Source: Emydura subglobosa (lineage: Eukaryota > Chordata > Testudines > Chelidae). From it: 64,000 nucleotides of DNA. The stretch's first letter is position 1. Each line of letters begins with the position of its first letter. The translations under genes and the position numbers were made by a program. The notes under the pieces were generated by a model that searched no databases, had not been told where the DNA came from, and worked only from the letters and a program-made list of their open reading frames with translations. Positions 22,716 to 33,230 of the stretch are shown in pieces. The stretch lies in NCBI GenBank assembly GCA_007922225.1, contig ML679963.1, positions 6,493,274 to 6,557,273 on the forward strand. Direction: 5' to 3'.

Positions 22716-23974
22716 GTATTTCCCCTACCTTAGACTTCTATCCTACAGACACCACCATTCCAGCTAACAGCTGTCATGAAAGGGTGAAAGGACTGCACCT
22801 GCCATTGCTAATCAGAGTGATTTCCACCATACTCTCTGAGCAGTCAGTGAGACTGTTTGTGATATAAGGTGCTCGTCAATGTGAGTAAGTGTGGCGGGAT
22901 GGAGGCTGCCAGGTGACTCTCACAAAGTCACGAGTAAGTTAGCAGAAGCTCTGGGAACTGTGGTATGTTGAAAATTGTATTAAAATTGTAAACTGTCACT
23001 TTAAGTGCTCAGTTTTTTTTTCTGATCCCACTTGCAGAGAAGGGTGTCTATGTGCCACATGGGCCTAGCAGCAGTCAGTTCTGCAGACAGACAGCTAGAG
23101 TAAGGTGGGGTGAGTTGTTCTTCTCTGTCTTAGAGAGCAGCCTTCTTTTTCTCTCTCTGTTTTTGGGTGTTTTTGTGTTTATCATTCTAAATTCTAAGAC
23201 ATAAAGTAGTGTTACGCTGAATCTTCCAGCAAGAGTAATTTTTTTAATCTAACTTCTCTCTGTGTATGAGGTAAACATAACAGGCACAATCCAGGGGTCC
23301 TGATTCCCGTTGCTATGCTGCAGATGCTTGCTTGCCTTAGCTAAGCATAAAGGGGGAAAGGACAGGAATAAGCATGGAACAAAGCAGAACTTCCCAGTTC
23401 ACAGTCATCTGTGGGTTGTGTGGGCGTATGGGGTTTTTTTGGTTTTTTTTTCTATCAGCAGTTCCATTTGATAATATCGCTAGATGTTGCCCTACCAATT
23501 CTATCTGCCACACAGTAAATGGGCTGCCACGGTGTTTTCTTTTATCTGTACTACTAACAGGGTTCATTGCAGAGTATCAGCACTGCACTAAATTATAGTC
23601 CTGCCATTGGTGGCATACAAGTTTTAATTCTGGCCTGCAGCTTGACAGAAAAGGCCCATGAAAAGGCAGACAGCAGGTTGTTATTTCACCCCATGCTATC
23701 AGCACTTCACGTGCAAAGCACTCTCTGGTTTGACTGAAGCACCTGACAGGGATGTATTGCCTTCTTTGGTTTGGGGGAAAGGGGTATTTTGGAAAGGGTT
23801 GTTTTTTCTGCACAGTGTCTCCTGCATATATTTTATACGAACTTCATCCCCTTTTTCTTCCTTGGGGTGACATGAAATTTATGTCCCTTTGGTTCTAAAA
23901 AGCTCCTGAGCTGGGGAGGAGGGAAAGAGAGAATGAAAATGATTTTAATTTTTTTTAGGCATAGAAATGAAGCT
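22716..23974. other. Unique DNA
   Basis: Pairs of antisense frames (23337-23567 with 23374-23598; 23577-23813 with 23658-23870) lack domains. No repeat was recognised apart from short T runs at about 23433-23450. Confidence 0.35.
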
Positions 23975-24180
23975 GATATTGAAAGTGAGTAAATTTTAAT
24001 GAAACGGTGCAAAAATGACATCATTTACTCAGAAATCATTAATTTGTCAGCCTTAATATTTCAGCTACAACATTGCCTGTCAGTTTGTGCCAGCAATGAC
24101 TGATAAATCTATAAAAGTGTGCTGCTAATTTACTGAATATTTATGTGCAGTGTCATTTGCAGAGTAGGATTTGAATTTAT
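23975..24180. promoter_or_regulatory. Candidate enhancer-like conserved element
   Basis: Strongly AT-rich unique block with 'tgacatcatttactcag', 'aatcattaatttgtcag' and TGTCAG words at 24045-24050 and 24078-24083 (MEIS/TGIF type), then 'gctaatttactgaatatttatg'. No ORF and no repeat signature. This is the sort of motif mix found in deeply conserved vertebrate elements. Confidence 0.45.
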
Positions 24181-24477
24181 TTCACTCAGTATTCAGCTGG
24201 AGAACATTTCTAACAAACCTAAAATGAGCAGCACCAGGCTGCACAAAGTAAGGCTGGCAAAACTTCTTAAATAACATTTTAAAGGGAGAGGAGTGTTGAC
24301 AGAAGACCCTGCTGCTTTCTGCTTGGAAGATGCCATTGCAAAGACTGGGCAGAAGGCTCGGTTATTGCAAATTCTGTGTGTGTGATGGTGAGGAGTTGTT
24401 GGGGGAGCGGAGGAGAGATGTGTCTCTTTGGGAGGTATGAAATCTCTCAACCTTCCAGCTTTTTTGCTAAGAGCTTA
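24181..24477. other. Unique DNA, possibly continuing the conserved block
   Basis: No repeat signature. The minus-strand frame at 24193-24450 has no domain. Confidence 0.3.
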
Positions 24478-24560
24478 ATACCTCGCACTTTATATAGAGT
24501 TTCATGGTCTGAGCACTTTAAAGATACTAACTAATCCACTCAATGTCCCTATAGGATGGG
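24478..24560 (-). mobile_element. MIR SINE 3'-end fragment, antisense
   Basis: 'cctcgcactttatatagagtttcatggtctgagcactttaaagatactaac' resembles the MIR/L2-like 3' end in reverse ('cttttcat...tctcaaagcactttacaa'). The core and head are missing. Confidence 0.5.
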
Positions 24561-25167
24561 TAAATATTGGAATGGGACAAAATATTTATGGTGAAAAGTT
24601 TTGTTTTGTTGCAGTTTGCATGTGTTTGAGCTTGAAAAGATTGATGGAGGTTTACAGAGCTTCAAAAGCAAGTTTTTAATTTTGTTCTGTCAGGGTGACT
24701 GCAAACTTTTGCAGTGAACTTTTCCATTGCTCTTTAAAACTGCAGGTGAGTTGGTTGTGATTGGTCATATTGTCACATGATGATGGTTCTGGATCCAGGA
24801 TGGTGCTGAGTTCTCCCCTGCGTGATCTGTGGGCCTTAGCAGATGCCATTTTGGCTCATCACCTCATGTGGGAGCATCTGCCTTTTGTCAGCTCTTCCTT
24901 AGCCAGTCAGGGAAAATATTGTCCAGCAGTAGGGAGTGGCTCTCTGCTGCCTCCTGCTGCACTAGGGGTAGTAGAGTGCTTTTCCACCCCACCCCATCAG
25001 GCCAGTCCAGGATGTGGCGGGGAGGAGCAGGCAATCTCTCTTACTTAATTTTATTAATAAGCTTTTCTATGGCATTCTTCACCATGGTAACTGAACACTT
25101 CCCAAACCTTAGTCAATTGATCCTTAACTACCCATAGGGAAGTTGTGAGTTTAACGTCTATAAAGTG
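24561..25167. other. Unique DNA
   Basis: Overlapping plus-strand frames at 24761-25048 and 24829-25137 have no domain. 'ctgctgcactaggggtagtag' near 24955 is a poor CTCF match. Confidence 0.35.
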
Positions 25168-25452
25168 CTTTATTATTATTTATTTCTATTAATGTAGAGT
25201 CTGGAGACCTCAGCTGAGATCCAAGCCCCATTGTGCTAGGAGCTGTACGCGCATGCGTACACACATGGTATGACAGTCCCTGTCCTAAGCAGATGAGACA
25301 AAGTGTGGGAGAAAGGAAGTTGTATGGTCCCCGTTTTATAGATGCTGAGCTGAGGCACATAAAATAAGAGACCTGCCCAAGCTCTGTGGAAGACTTGAGA
25401 ATCGAACCCTATTCTCCTTACTCCCTCCAGTGTCCTGACCATAAACCCATCC
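25168..25452 (-). mobile_element. Near full-length MIR-type SINE with 3' tail, antisense
   Basis: Reads in reverse from the 3' tail (tttattattatttatttct, gccccattgtgctaggagctg, acagtccctgtcctaagcaga) through the core (ccccgttttatagatgctgagctgaggcac) to the head (gacttgagaatcgaaccctattctcc). It shows that the 'gcctagcacaatgggg' tail and the MIR core belong to one element. The tail carries a 10-bp GC-rich insertion. Confidence 0.85.
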
Positions 25453-26443
25453 TTCCCCTCATGTGTTCCTTTGATAAAATCTGCTGTGGAAATATGATTT
25501 ATTATTATTGAAATGACTGTGGTGCAGAGTGTGCAGGAGAATGATGCGTGTTGATCATAGAAGGATTACATGAGTGTTTTTTTTAGTTCAGCATACCCAG
25601 ACTCTGGCTGTTACACGAATGTGTGTGCTGGATCTCGTTTATTGCGAACCATCCATTAGGCAGAGGACCACAGGAAATGCTGGTAATTAACAGGAATATG
25701 AATCCAGTGGAACACAGTGGCCTTATGATGATCACATTTTTCACTTTCATCAGATTTATATCCTATATTAATATTTATTTCTCACTAATGGACTGTAAAA
25801 TGAGCTGGGATGATGTATGCTTCGGTGGTCTAGATCAGCCATGGGAAAGGTGGGACAGCTGGAGAGGTATGGTCATTGGAATACCCACTGCTACCCCCTT
25901 TAGAATACCTATGCCATTCTGTCAGGGATTTTGCAGCTCCGGGGAACCTGTGTTGCCAGTCATGTCAGATTGTTCCCGGAAGACATGCCTTTATAGGCAG
26001 TGTTTCTTAACCCTGCTCATCTTTTGGGAGCGTGTTGTGGGAGGTAGAGGTAGGGAATCTGGTTCAGTATAACGAAGAGCATTTGGGAATCCCACTCCCT
26101 TTGCAGCATGACTTATTTGGTCACAACTGTCAACAAGACTAAGATTTACTTTAAAAAAAAAAACCTTGCCTATACCTTGCGCACACATTTCTAACCTTGG
26201 AAATAAGGACTCTGTGGGAACAAGGGATAAATCCCCAATATATCAGCTGCATGCATTAATTTTTCCATGGCACAGGAATGAGGTTAGGAGAATGAGTTTT
26301 GAGCATGAGTCATTCTCCAAAATGGATTTTAAGCCTTTTAATTGTGGAGGGTTAGCATAAAAACTTATTATTTATGAAGTTCTGGCTTGGTCTTTACATG
26401 GCCCTTGTGTGTGTGTGTGTCTTTTTTTTTTTTTTTTTTTTAA
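25453..26443. other. Unique DNA
   Basis: The 149-codon plus frame at 25623-26072 starts with GTG and has no domain. A11 occurs near 26152. (GT)7 and T20 tracts at 26406-26441 close the interval. Confidence 0.4.
26406..26441. repeat. (GT)n-T20 low-complexity tract
   Basis: 'gtgtgtgtgtgtgtgtc' is followed by 20 T. Confidence 0.93.
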
Positions 26444-26454
26444 AGCAAATCTCA

Positions 26455-26690
26455 TTTATTTTTTCCTAAAAGATGCTGTAGGATCCAATATGAGCATTAT
26501 GAATATTTAATTTTCCGAGCAGGGTTTACACAATACCAGAGCGTCTGTCAGCTTGGCCGCTCTCTGCACAATGAACATAATTTTGAGCTCCGACAGATCT
26601 ACTTGATGGGTAGGTCTTTTCCTTTATTGCTCTGCTCATATTTGGCAGCATTGCTTTGAACTTTAGCAGTGCACGTTTCTGGTTTGGGTA
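26455..26690. promoter_or_regulatory. Candidate conserved element, possibly a cryptic exon
   Basis: Unique block with 'gagcattatgaatatttaattttccgagc' then mixed sequence. One plus frame is open from 26444 to 26656 (71 codons). Within it, 26482-26609 is bounded by a possible acceptor (gctgtag) and a donor (ATGG then gtaggt). I do not recognise the peptide. A conserved enhancer is more likely than an exon. Confidence 0.35.
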
Positions 26691-28411
26691 CAACTCTCAA
26701 TTACCTTGGGACTAGATTTAGCGAGGTTGCCACTTAGGCATCTCAGCGGGGGGCAGATTTATAGAAATGCTCCGCACCCAGCAGCTGCCGCTGAGCTTCT
26801 TGGGAAAATGTGGCCATTTCTTTTGGTACCTAAATGGGAACTGAGCTATTTTGCAAGTCTAGGCCTTAAACTTTAATTAGTCTAGCTCTGTCTTCTGAGC
26901 ATCTGAAGAAATAAGAATTGATAAGGGCAATAGATGCATGAAAGATAGAGGATATTGGGGTGGGGGGTATTTAGTCCCATCGCCCCATCCCCCTGTACTG
27001 GCTCCTTTCCGTGGCAGTAGGATTAAACTCTGGTCCAGGCCTTCCTGTTGCCTCCTCTGTCAAGTTCTTTCCCCCACCTTTATTTCCTTCTCCAGAGCAC
27101 TCCCAATTCCTCCTTTTTCATTACTTTTCTTCCCGCTAGAGTGTGTAACTGTCTTTTGAGCAACCACAACCCTCCTGCTTTCCACGGGTTCCCAGGATGT
27201 GGACTGTCCAGTTTTGTGCAAGATGAATCCAACTGTAACAAAACTGCAACAGCTAACACCTCATATAACCTGTGGGTCTTGCAGAAGGCTGACCTCTAGA
27301 AATGCTGAGCTTCTCAGGTTATGATATAGTGGCCTTAGAGAGACACTGTTATTGTAGCGGGTATTGCTGGCTGGCTGGCTGGCTGGCTGGATTCTAACTG
27401 CATTGGAGCTCCTCTGAATGTCAGTCTGCCACACATCCCCAGTCTATGCCTAAAGCTGCCCCTGGCTGAACTGCCTTACTTTACATATCTGGTGATAGAA
27501 AAATATGCAGGGACAGAGACAGGAGGGAGTTAAGATAGGTGAAAGAGTATCTGAAAGGCCTTGGGAATGTCTGTTAAAGTTTATCAGTTCCTGATGTCCT
27601 TGTATGATTGATCCTATTTCAATAGAAGGGTAGGTATTTTAGAATTGGATTGTGATCATTTAACTAGGGTATTTTATTACTCAAGCAGGGCCTGTCTTTT
27701 ACTACCCAAGTTGAGGTGTTTCATTCCCAGAGTATCTACCTCCGTATAAAATTCATATGTGTTGCAATAAGCAAAATAAGTTCAGGAGGCACCTGAGACT
27801 TTAGAGTCATAGAACTTTATTGGCTTTCTTAAAAGTAATATGATACAATAAAATATTTCACGAGAGAGAGGAATGCCCAGTTTTCAGTTTAAATCGTTAG
27901 TTTAAAAAAATTATTTCTGGGAATGTTCAAGATTTAATTGGTCCAGTTGAAGGGCAAGTTATGACTCATTTGAAAAATGTGAATGTTCTCTAGCTTTTTC
28001 TTCAGGGGCTGTATGTAAGATGTGGGAATCCATCTGGGGTGCTCAGATGGGTTTATCTCTGGAGCACAAGCTGTAAAGGTAGTAGAGCAGTAATACCGTT
28101 ACCCGCCAACCTGAGAATCAATTCACGCTCATTCTTCTGACTGGGAGGGTTAAAGGTGAAATTCTTCCTTTACACCTGCAAGACTTTAGGCTTTTTTTTT
28201 TCCTTTTTCTTTCCCAGTCGGCATTTCAGTTTCCCTACAGTATTAAATGAAAGTGATCTGGGAATGCTGTTTGTATTCGTTCTTTTGGAAAACAGAGCTA
28301 TAGCTCTACAGAATGCATCATCCTTGCACAGAGTCTAAATCTCATTTTTACAGGGAAATTCATTATTTTTCATTTTGTACTTTTCTGCATTTTTTTTAAT
28401 GGGAGGGGTGT
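26691..28411. other. Mostly unique DNA
   Basis: Around 26700-26870 'gccacttaggcatctcagcgg' and 'tggtacctaaatgggaactgag' hint at a decayed 'ttaggcacct' MITE. Around 27782-27835 'acctgagactttagagtcatagaac' may be LINE debris. The (CTGG)6 run is listed separately. Confidence 0.35.
27367..27390. repeat. (CTGG)6 tetranucleotide microsatellite
   Basis: Six perfect CTGG units. Confidence 0.97.
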
Positions 28412-28605
28412 CATCTAATGGTCACAGCAGGGAGTGGGTTTCAGGAGTCCTGGCTTCTATTTCTAGATCCACCACTGACTTCAGGTAAGTCATTTAAAAT
28501 CTCCCTGACTCAGTTTCCCTGATAGTGTGTGTGTTGGGAAGCTTCATTCATTAAGTTTGAAAAGCACTTGGAGACATTAAGATGAAAGCTTCTATATGAG
28601 TTCCC
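28412..28605 (+). mobile_element. MIR SINE, plus orientation
   Basis: 'atctaatggtcacagcaggg', 'caggagtcctggcttctatttctag', 'caggtaagtcatttaaaatctccctgactcagtttccc' and 'gaaaagcacttggagac' follow MIR order. The middle 'atctgtaaaatggggataat' has been lost or replaced by 'tgatagtgtgtgtgttgggaagc'. Confidence 0.8.
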
Positions 28606-28924
28606 TGCAGTATTATTTTTATAGACCTATTTCTTTTGTTTGTTAGGCATTTTTGCTTTTAATTATTGATGTTCAGGTGCTCAAAGGGCTCTGCCAGTCC
28701 AGACACCTAGACATTATATTATTTTAACAAAAATGCATTTAATAATTTATACCAGCAAATGTCCACAAAACACCGACTTGCGTATAATGATTCATTAATC
28801 CCACGTCTCTCTAATGAAGCAGGTGTTAAATGATCTGGCCCCCAACTGTACTGCACATGCACTTTTAGAAGATGTTGCACGCATACTATACTCCTCATAT
28901 GGCACATACCTGCTTTCCCTACTT
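28606..28924. other. Unique DNA
   Basis: AT-rich. 'gctcaaagggctctgccagtccagacacctag' is unassigned. Confidence 0.35.
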
Positions 28925-29150
28925 CCTAACTTCCCTTAATGCCCTCGCTAGGCAGGAATATGCTGATGATATGCTAATAAGATGCAATTATTATGCAGCT
29001 GCTGTGTTCAAAGGTATATTTCTACTGAAATGAGTTCTGTACTCTTGGAAGAAATAAATATTTACTGCTGTGTTATCCATCTACATTTTGCACAAAGTAC
29101 ACAATAGCTGGGTAGGCCCCCACACTTTATGGTGTATTTAAATAGTACGT
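28925..29150. promoter_or_regulatory. Candidate enhancer with POU/homeodomain/E-box cluster
   Basis: A perfect POU octamer variant ATGCTAAT at 28971-28978 is preceded by 'atatgctgatgat'. It is followed by 'gatgcaattattatg' and a CAGCTG E-box at 28996-29001, all within about 45 bp. Then 'gaaataaatatttactgctg' to about 29065. No repeat or ORF. Such clustering is typical of neural or mesodermal enhancers; tissue is not inferred. Confidence 0.45.
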
Positions 29151-29329
29151 GCACACAGACCCCATCAGTCTGGGATTGGGTCATTCACTGTGGCAGCCAC
29201 CCATCTCCTCTCCCCTCTCCCCACTAAGGTAGATCTAATACAAAAGACAGCTTGGCAGCCCTTCTTTCCTTAAGCTTTCATGCCCCGTGTGCTCTTTTGT
29301 GCTTCCCCCCTCTTGCACTGGCTAGAAAT

Positions 29330-29730
29330 GTTTTTATTCTGAGAGGTTCCTTGCGTTAAGCTTAGTTAGCCCGAAATGTCTCACCTTTTTTTCCCCTTTC
29401 CCAGCCTGATAAATGCTTCTTCCGCAGTTAATGTAACCTCCCCGAACGTCCTTCATTTGTCAAAGATCGCAGCCTTTTACTGCAGGTCATTATTTCACCA
29501 GGAATTCAAACAGAAATATTTCCAGTCCACGCCGAGCGATCTATTTCACTTCCCCACCCACCACATTAGCCTCTGAATACTCTCATTATACCATTACTAA
29601 TTAGAAATTCTCTCAAATTGGCGGCTGCATGAAAAAAAAAGACAGTGTGCTGAGCATATGGCATAATATCCTATTAATGAACACTCTAAATTCAAACTCA
29701 GGTCAGCTGCTCATTTCTTGCTCATGACAC
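29330..29730. promoter_or_regulatory. Candidate long conserved non-coding element
   Basis: About 400 bp of unique sequence with homeodomain cores (cagttaatgtaac; cattactaattagaaattc near 29600; cctattaatgaacac near 29675) and more CpG than its surroundings (cgaacgtcc, cacgccgagcgatc). The 66-codon frame at 29376-29576 has no domain, so a regulatory reading is preferred. Confidence 0.45.
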
Positions 29731-30189
29731 CCAGGCAAGGGGAGGGGGGCCAAAAAGCAACCTTTCTTTTTTAAATGCATAATACCAAATGCTTAGGATG
29801 CAGCAATGCCTTAGGCCAATACTTTATTGTACTTGGTTAATTTTTTGTACATTTGTAAAAATATAGTACAAGCCAGTGACTGACTGGTTAAGCTTTCATC
29901 TGAGTTGAAATGTCCCCTATCCCCTTCTGGCTATAAGAAAGATATCTCCCTTAAACAATGGAACAATATGCACCTTTCACCTGCCTCCAAATATCTGCTA
30001 ATAATATACCTCCCAGACTTGCAGTGCTGATGTGCCTTAGTAGTTGATGCCCATCCAGTTGAACTAAATTATCTGCTCTCACAAGGCCTGTATAGGGGTT
30101 GTGTAGGTAAAGATCAAAAGAGAGCATAAGGGGAGGGAGGAGGGAAAGCAGAGAACATGTTAAAGTTTTGATCCATCAAAACACTTTAT
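29731..30189. other. Unique DNA
   Basis: A 'gggaggggggcc' run near 29742 is G-rich but lacks four G-tracts. No repeats recognised. Confidence 0.35.
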
Positions 30190-30305
30190 TTAGCTGGTAT
30201 GCTCTTTGGGGCAGGAACTGTCTACTACTGTTTGTACAGCACCTAGCACAACGGGGCCCAGGTGTTTGGTTGGTCCCTATGCACAGCCATAATAAACATG
30301 ATTAT
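30190..30305 (+). mobile_element. MIR-type SINE tail, plus orientation
   Basis: 'tatgctctttggggcaggaactgtct', 'ctgtttgtacagcacctagcacaacgggg' and 'cccataataaac' match the recurring tail in sense orientation. Core and head are absent. Confidence 0.75.
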
Positions 30306-31194
30306 TCAATAATAAAATGCACACACTCAGTTTTAAGCATGAGTGTAAATCCCACTGAAGTCACAATTTAAATGTTTGGCTGGATCAGTCTTGGGTGGGG
30401 AGGGGAGTAATGTGTAGTCTGCACACAAACCTGCACTGTGCAGTCTGGGTGGGACATCATTAGCTGCTATTTGGAGACTGAAGTTGAAGCTGGGCCGCCC
30501 GCTGTGCGGAAATTCTTATTTCAGTTTGAGTGGATTGTTTTGATTTAGCTTAAACCTGTTCCTCATTCGTAGAAATGGAAAGGACCTCAAGAAGAGACCT
30601 CACTGACTGACGCTAAACCAAAATAAGTGTGTTTTTTAAACCGAAATAGGAGCATCCACACAGCTTTTTGCACCAATTTATTGAAATAATCTTAAAACCC
30701 CACCTCAGTTTAAAACAGCGCAGTTCTGTGTGTTGCCAAGCCCTTGAGCTGGACAAGTTCAGTAATGGTATTGAAGGTCTGGTGTGCTCAGTCATTCTCT
30801 GGCTTCAATCTGGTGCAGGTCAACGGTGCCTGAAAGCTGCCCATTGGGTCTCAGTGTCTTCTCAGTCCGGTTCCCGTCAGGGAAGCGTTTGTCACTGCAG
30901 CCACGGTTGCTGGCAGTCTGGCCAAGATCTGAATGAGCACGGAGATTGAGCTCTCTGGGGTAAGTCGCTGGCGTTGCTTTTCTTTGACTTGATGAAAGTC
31001 TGCTTGCAGACGTGAGGCCTGACTGAAAAAGCGAGCCCACTTCTTGAGAAGTGCAAAGGTGACCTGCCTTTCCTAGGGAGTTTAAAAATAAAATGCTGTA
31101 AAATTTCCAATAAGGTGAAATAGCAAATTCTTGTATCTTCCCTCTCCGGACCGATGTAGTTGTCAGGGCTTTAGGCCTCATCAATCTTGTTGTC
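30306..31194. other. Unrecognised DNA with a 134-codon antisense frame
   Basis: The minus-strand frame at 30792-31196 begins with a true ATG and runs 134 codons, the longest ATG-started frame in the window. It has no domain, and two other frames overlap it. 30340-30400 holds a half MITE arm (tcccactgaagtcaca...ggctggatcag). Confidence 0.35.
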
Positions 31195-31420
31195 ATAGCG
31201 GTTTATAAAATTACCAAATGATATTATGTCAGCTGATTCTTTAATAGGATAATCATTAGCCATGACCTGAGTAAGGTATTTTTGCCATTGCTAATTTCAC
31301 CTCAAGGTGAATGTGCAGGCAAAAGTTGTGGGTACAGTGTACACTGTGATGTTTGCTCTTGGCACATTCTGTGCCATAGCGCCAGCTTCTACTTGTTTTG
31401 GCTATAGGTTGTGCACCCTC
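31195..31420. promoter_or_regulatory. Candidate conserved non-coding element
   Basis: Unique AT-rich block: 'gatattatgtcagctgattc', 'ggataatcattagccatgacctgag', then 'gccattgctaatttcacctcaaggtg'. It mixes E-box, homeodomain and a nuclear-receptor half-site (TGACCT). No repeat signature. Confidence 0.45.
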
Positions 31421-31466
31421 TTTCCTGGTGTGATGTTCATCTCAACAGGATAACTCTGCACATGGA

Positions 31467-31532
31467 GGGTCTGATCTAAAGCCTCTAGGAGAGCAATTTC
31501 TCATTGAAGTCAATGGGCTTTGGATCAGACCC
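31467..31532. mobile_element. Hairpin MITE, 17-bp arms
   Basis: Left arm 'gggtctgatctaaagcc' (31467-31483) and right arm (31516-31532) match 16 of 17 as reverse complements, around 'cattgaagtcaat'. Same family as 36967-37038. Confidence 0.8.
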
Positions 31533-31544
31533 AAAGTGTGTAAG

Positions 31545-31568
31545 ATATATACATATATATATATATAT
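31545..31568. repeat. (AT)n microsatellite
   Basis: 'atatatacatatatatatatatat' with a single C interruption. Confidence 0.9.
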
Positions 31569-31769
31569 GCGCAGATTCTGCAGTTACTTTATTAGCATGT
31601 GTGTCTATCTTATCTTGAGGTAATCAGAAACAAAGAAGAATGTCATAGTTGCTGTCAGATGGCAGCAGCATTTTAAAATTTTTGTAGCATTTTCTTGTGC
31701 AATGAAAAACATCTGCCTTTTTAAAGTTATTTCTGTGTTAGAGGAAAAATTCCCTGGGAAGCCCAGAGC

Positions 31770-31880
31770 CAGGGCTGGATTTTGATGTCAATCACAGTGA
31801 GGTAAATCCAGAGTGATGCTACTGAAATCAGTAGAATTTCTCTGCATTTACAGTATTGGTATCAGAATCAAGCCCTGGAA
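31770..31880. mobile_element. Hairpin MITE (Chompy-like)
   Basis: 'cagggctggattttgatgtcaa', 'gaggtaaatccagagtgatgc' and 'ctgcatttacag...atcagaatcaagccctgg' form imperfect inverted arms. It abuts the MIR that follows. Confidence 0.5.
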
Positions 31881-31990
31881 TTCAGGAGGTCTGGATTCTA
31901 TACAGTATTATCTTGGGCAAGACACTTACCAATAACTTCTCTGGAGCTCAGTTTTCCCACCTACAAAACATGGCCGTAGAATCTCTGGCT
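31881..31990 (+). mobile_element. MIR SINE, plus orientation, truncated
   Basis: 'aggaggtctggattctatac', 'atcttgggcaagacacttac', 'aacttctctggagctcagttttcccacctacaaaac' match the MIR head-core boundary and core. The 3' end is missing. Confidence 0.7.
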
Positions 31991-33057
31991 AATAGACTCT
32001 AATGATACATTCTTCGTTCTACAGATAATTATTTATCTTTCATGCTCTTTACATGTGGATCTGATTCTCCTCTTACTTACATCACTATAGCTCCATTCAT
32101 TCTGGTGGCATTTCTAGTAGAGCTGGGTGGGGAAAATGGCTGTTTTCCCACAGAAAGTGTAGACTTTTCATTGAAAACTCAGAAAGCCAGAGTTTTGGGT
32201 TTTCAGTAAAACTTTGACAAAAACCCAGTTTTTTGCCAAAAGTTTTGATGCAGATCAGCTAGATCAAAATAAATCACTCAAATTAAAATAAGAGTTTCCG
32301 CACAAGGGGTTGTGCTGCTACAACTAAGTCTCCAAATAGCAGCTGCCAATATCCTACCCAGAGTGTGCAGTGCAAATTTTATAAACTGTTGTAAGTTAGA
32401 GGAGAATCAGGCTTTGTAATTACAAAGATTATGTTCACCCACCAGTTAAGTTACAAGAGGAGACATGAACAATCATTATGCCATCTGAAACCGGGAGGTG
32501 GGGGGGGAGGGAATCTTTATGGAGTCCTAATGTAATTATCCTAGTTAGTTTGGCGAAGACTCCCATTTTTTGCACATCATCATCATTATAAAGGCAAATT
32601 CCAAAGGGGCGTAGCCTCCTTGTAGATCAAGCACCACCTGACTCTCTCTCTGGGGTTAGATTGTTTTCTGGCCTTTAAGGTGTTCGGGCCAGATATTCAG
32701 TTTGTCCATTGCTGGCAATCTTTTCATGCACCAAAGCTTTTGGCACCCACATGTTCACCAGCTGTGTAGCAGCGTTCTTTGGTGTACACACTTCAGAATT
32801 CATCGGTAGTCCATTGCAATCATATGTCCCTACCATGAAAGCTGCTAAAACCAAACCAGTGCTGATGGAAGTGATTGATGAGTTCAGCTTCAAACATGCT
32901 CACTTCTGATTTTGTTCTGACACTTAACATGGTGCATCGGACAAAGAGGATGGAACAGAAAACATCAGTCCAAAATGTCAACTTTGGCCTTTTCAGTGCC
33001 CATGTTTCTGTTCTGTACAGTAAAGTTGGTAAATTCTGTAGATCTGCACAGATTTTT
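31991..33057. other. Mixed: half MITE, A/T-rich repeat, G4 motif, LINE-like antisense frames
   Basis: 32050-32115 is a half hairpin (gatctgattctcctcttacttacatcactatag). 32130-32250 is an A/T-rich 'gttttggg..aaaactttgac' repeat. A G-quadruplex pattern lies at 32493-32511. Minus-strand frames at 32675-32893 and 32820-33083 overlap; the second contains LLYRTETWAL, which resembles the LLYGxETWTL motif near the C terminus of some non-LTR reverse transcriptases. Confidence 0.35.
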
Positions 33058-33230
33058 AACAGAGGGTGATTTACCAGTGGCACAAACTACCAAAGAAAGT
33101 GGTGGATTCCCCATCTCTTGATGTCTTTAAATCAAGACTGGAGGCCTTTCTGGAATATATGCTTTATTAAAACACAAAGTTTTGGCTCAGCACAGGGGTA
33201 ACTGGGTGAAATTTTGTGGCATGTCTGAAC
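33058..33230 (+). mobile_element. CR1 LINE 3' fragment, plus
   Basis: 'gagggtgatttaccagtggcacaaactacc', 'aagtggtggattccccatctcttgatgtctttaaatcaagactgg', 'ggcctttctggaatatatgcttta' and 'caggggtaactgggtgaaattttgtgg' match the CR1 3' UTR in order. The terminal part with the short tandem tail is missing, so the 3' end is truncated, which is unusual for a LINE. Confidence 0.85.

Noticed and set aside
25380..25450. tRNA-like head of a SINE (gagaatcgaaccct box)
   Set aside because: A B-box-like GATTCGAACC motif within a SINE, not a functional tRNA gene; no cloverleaf or A box.
25623..26072. 149-codon open frame, plus strand
   Set aside because: Starts at GTG, no recognisable domain, no splice or promoter context, not expected of a vertebrate gene.
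30792..31196. 134-codon ATG-started frame, minus strand
   Set aside because: Longest ATG frame, but no domain, overlapped on both strands, and a length compatible with chance in 64 kb.
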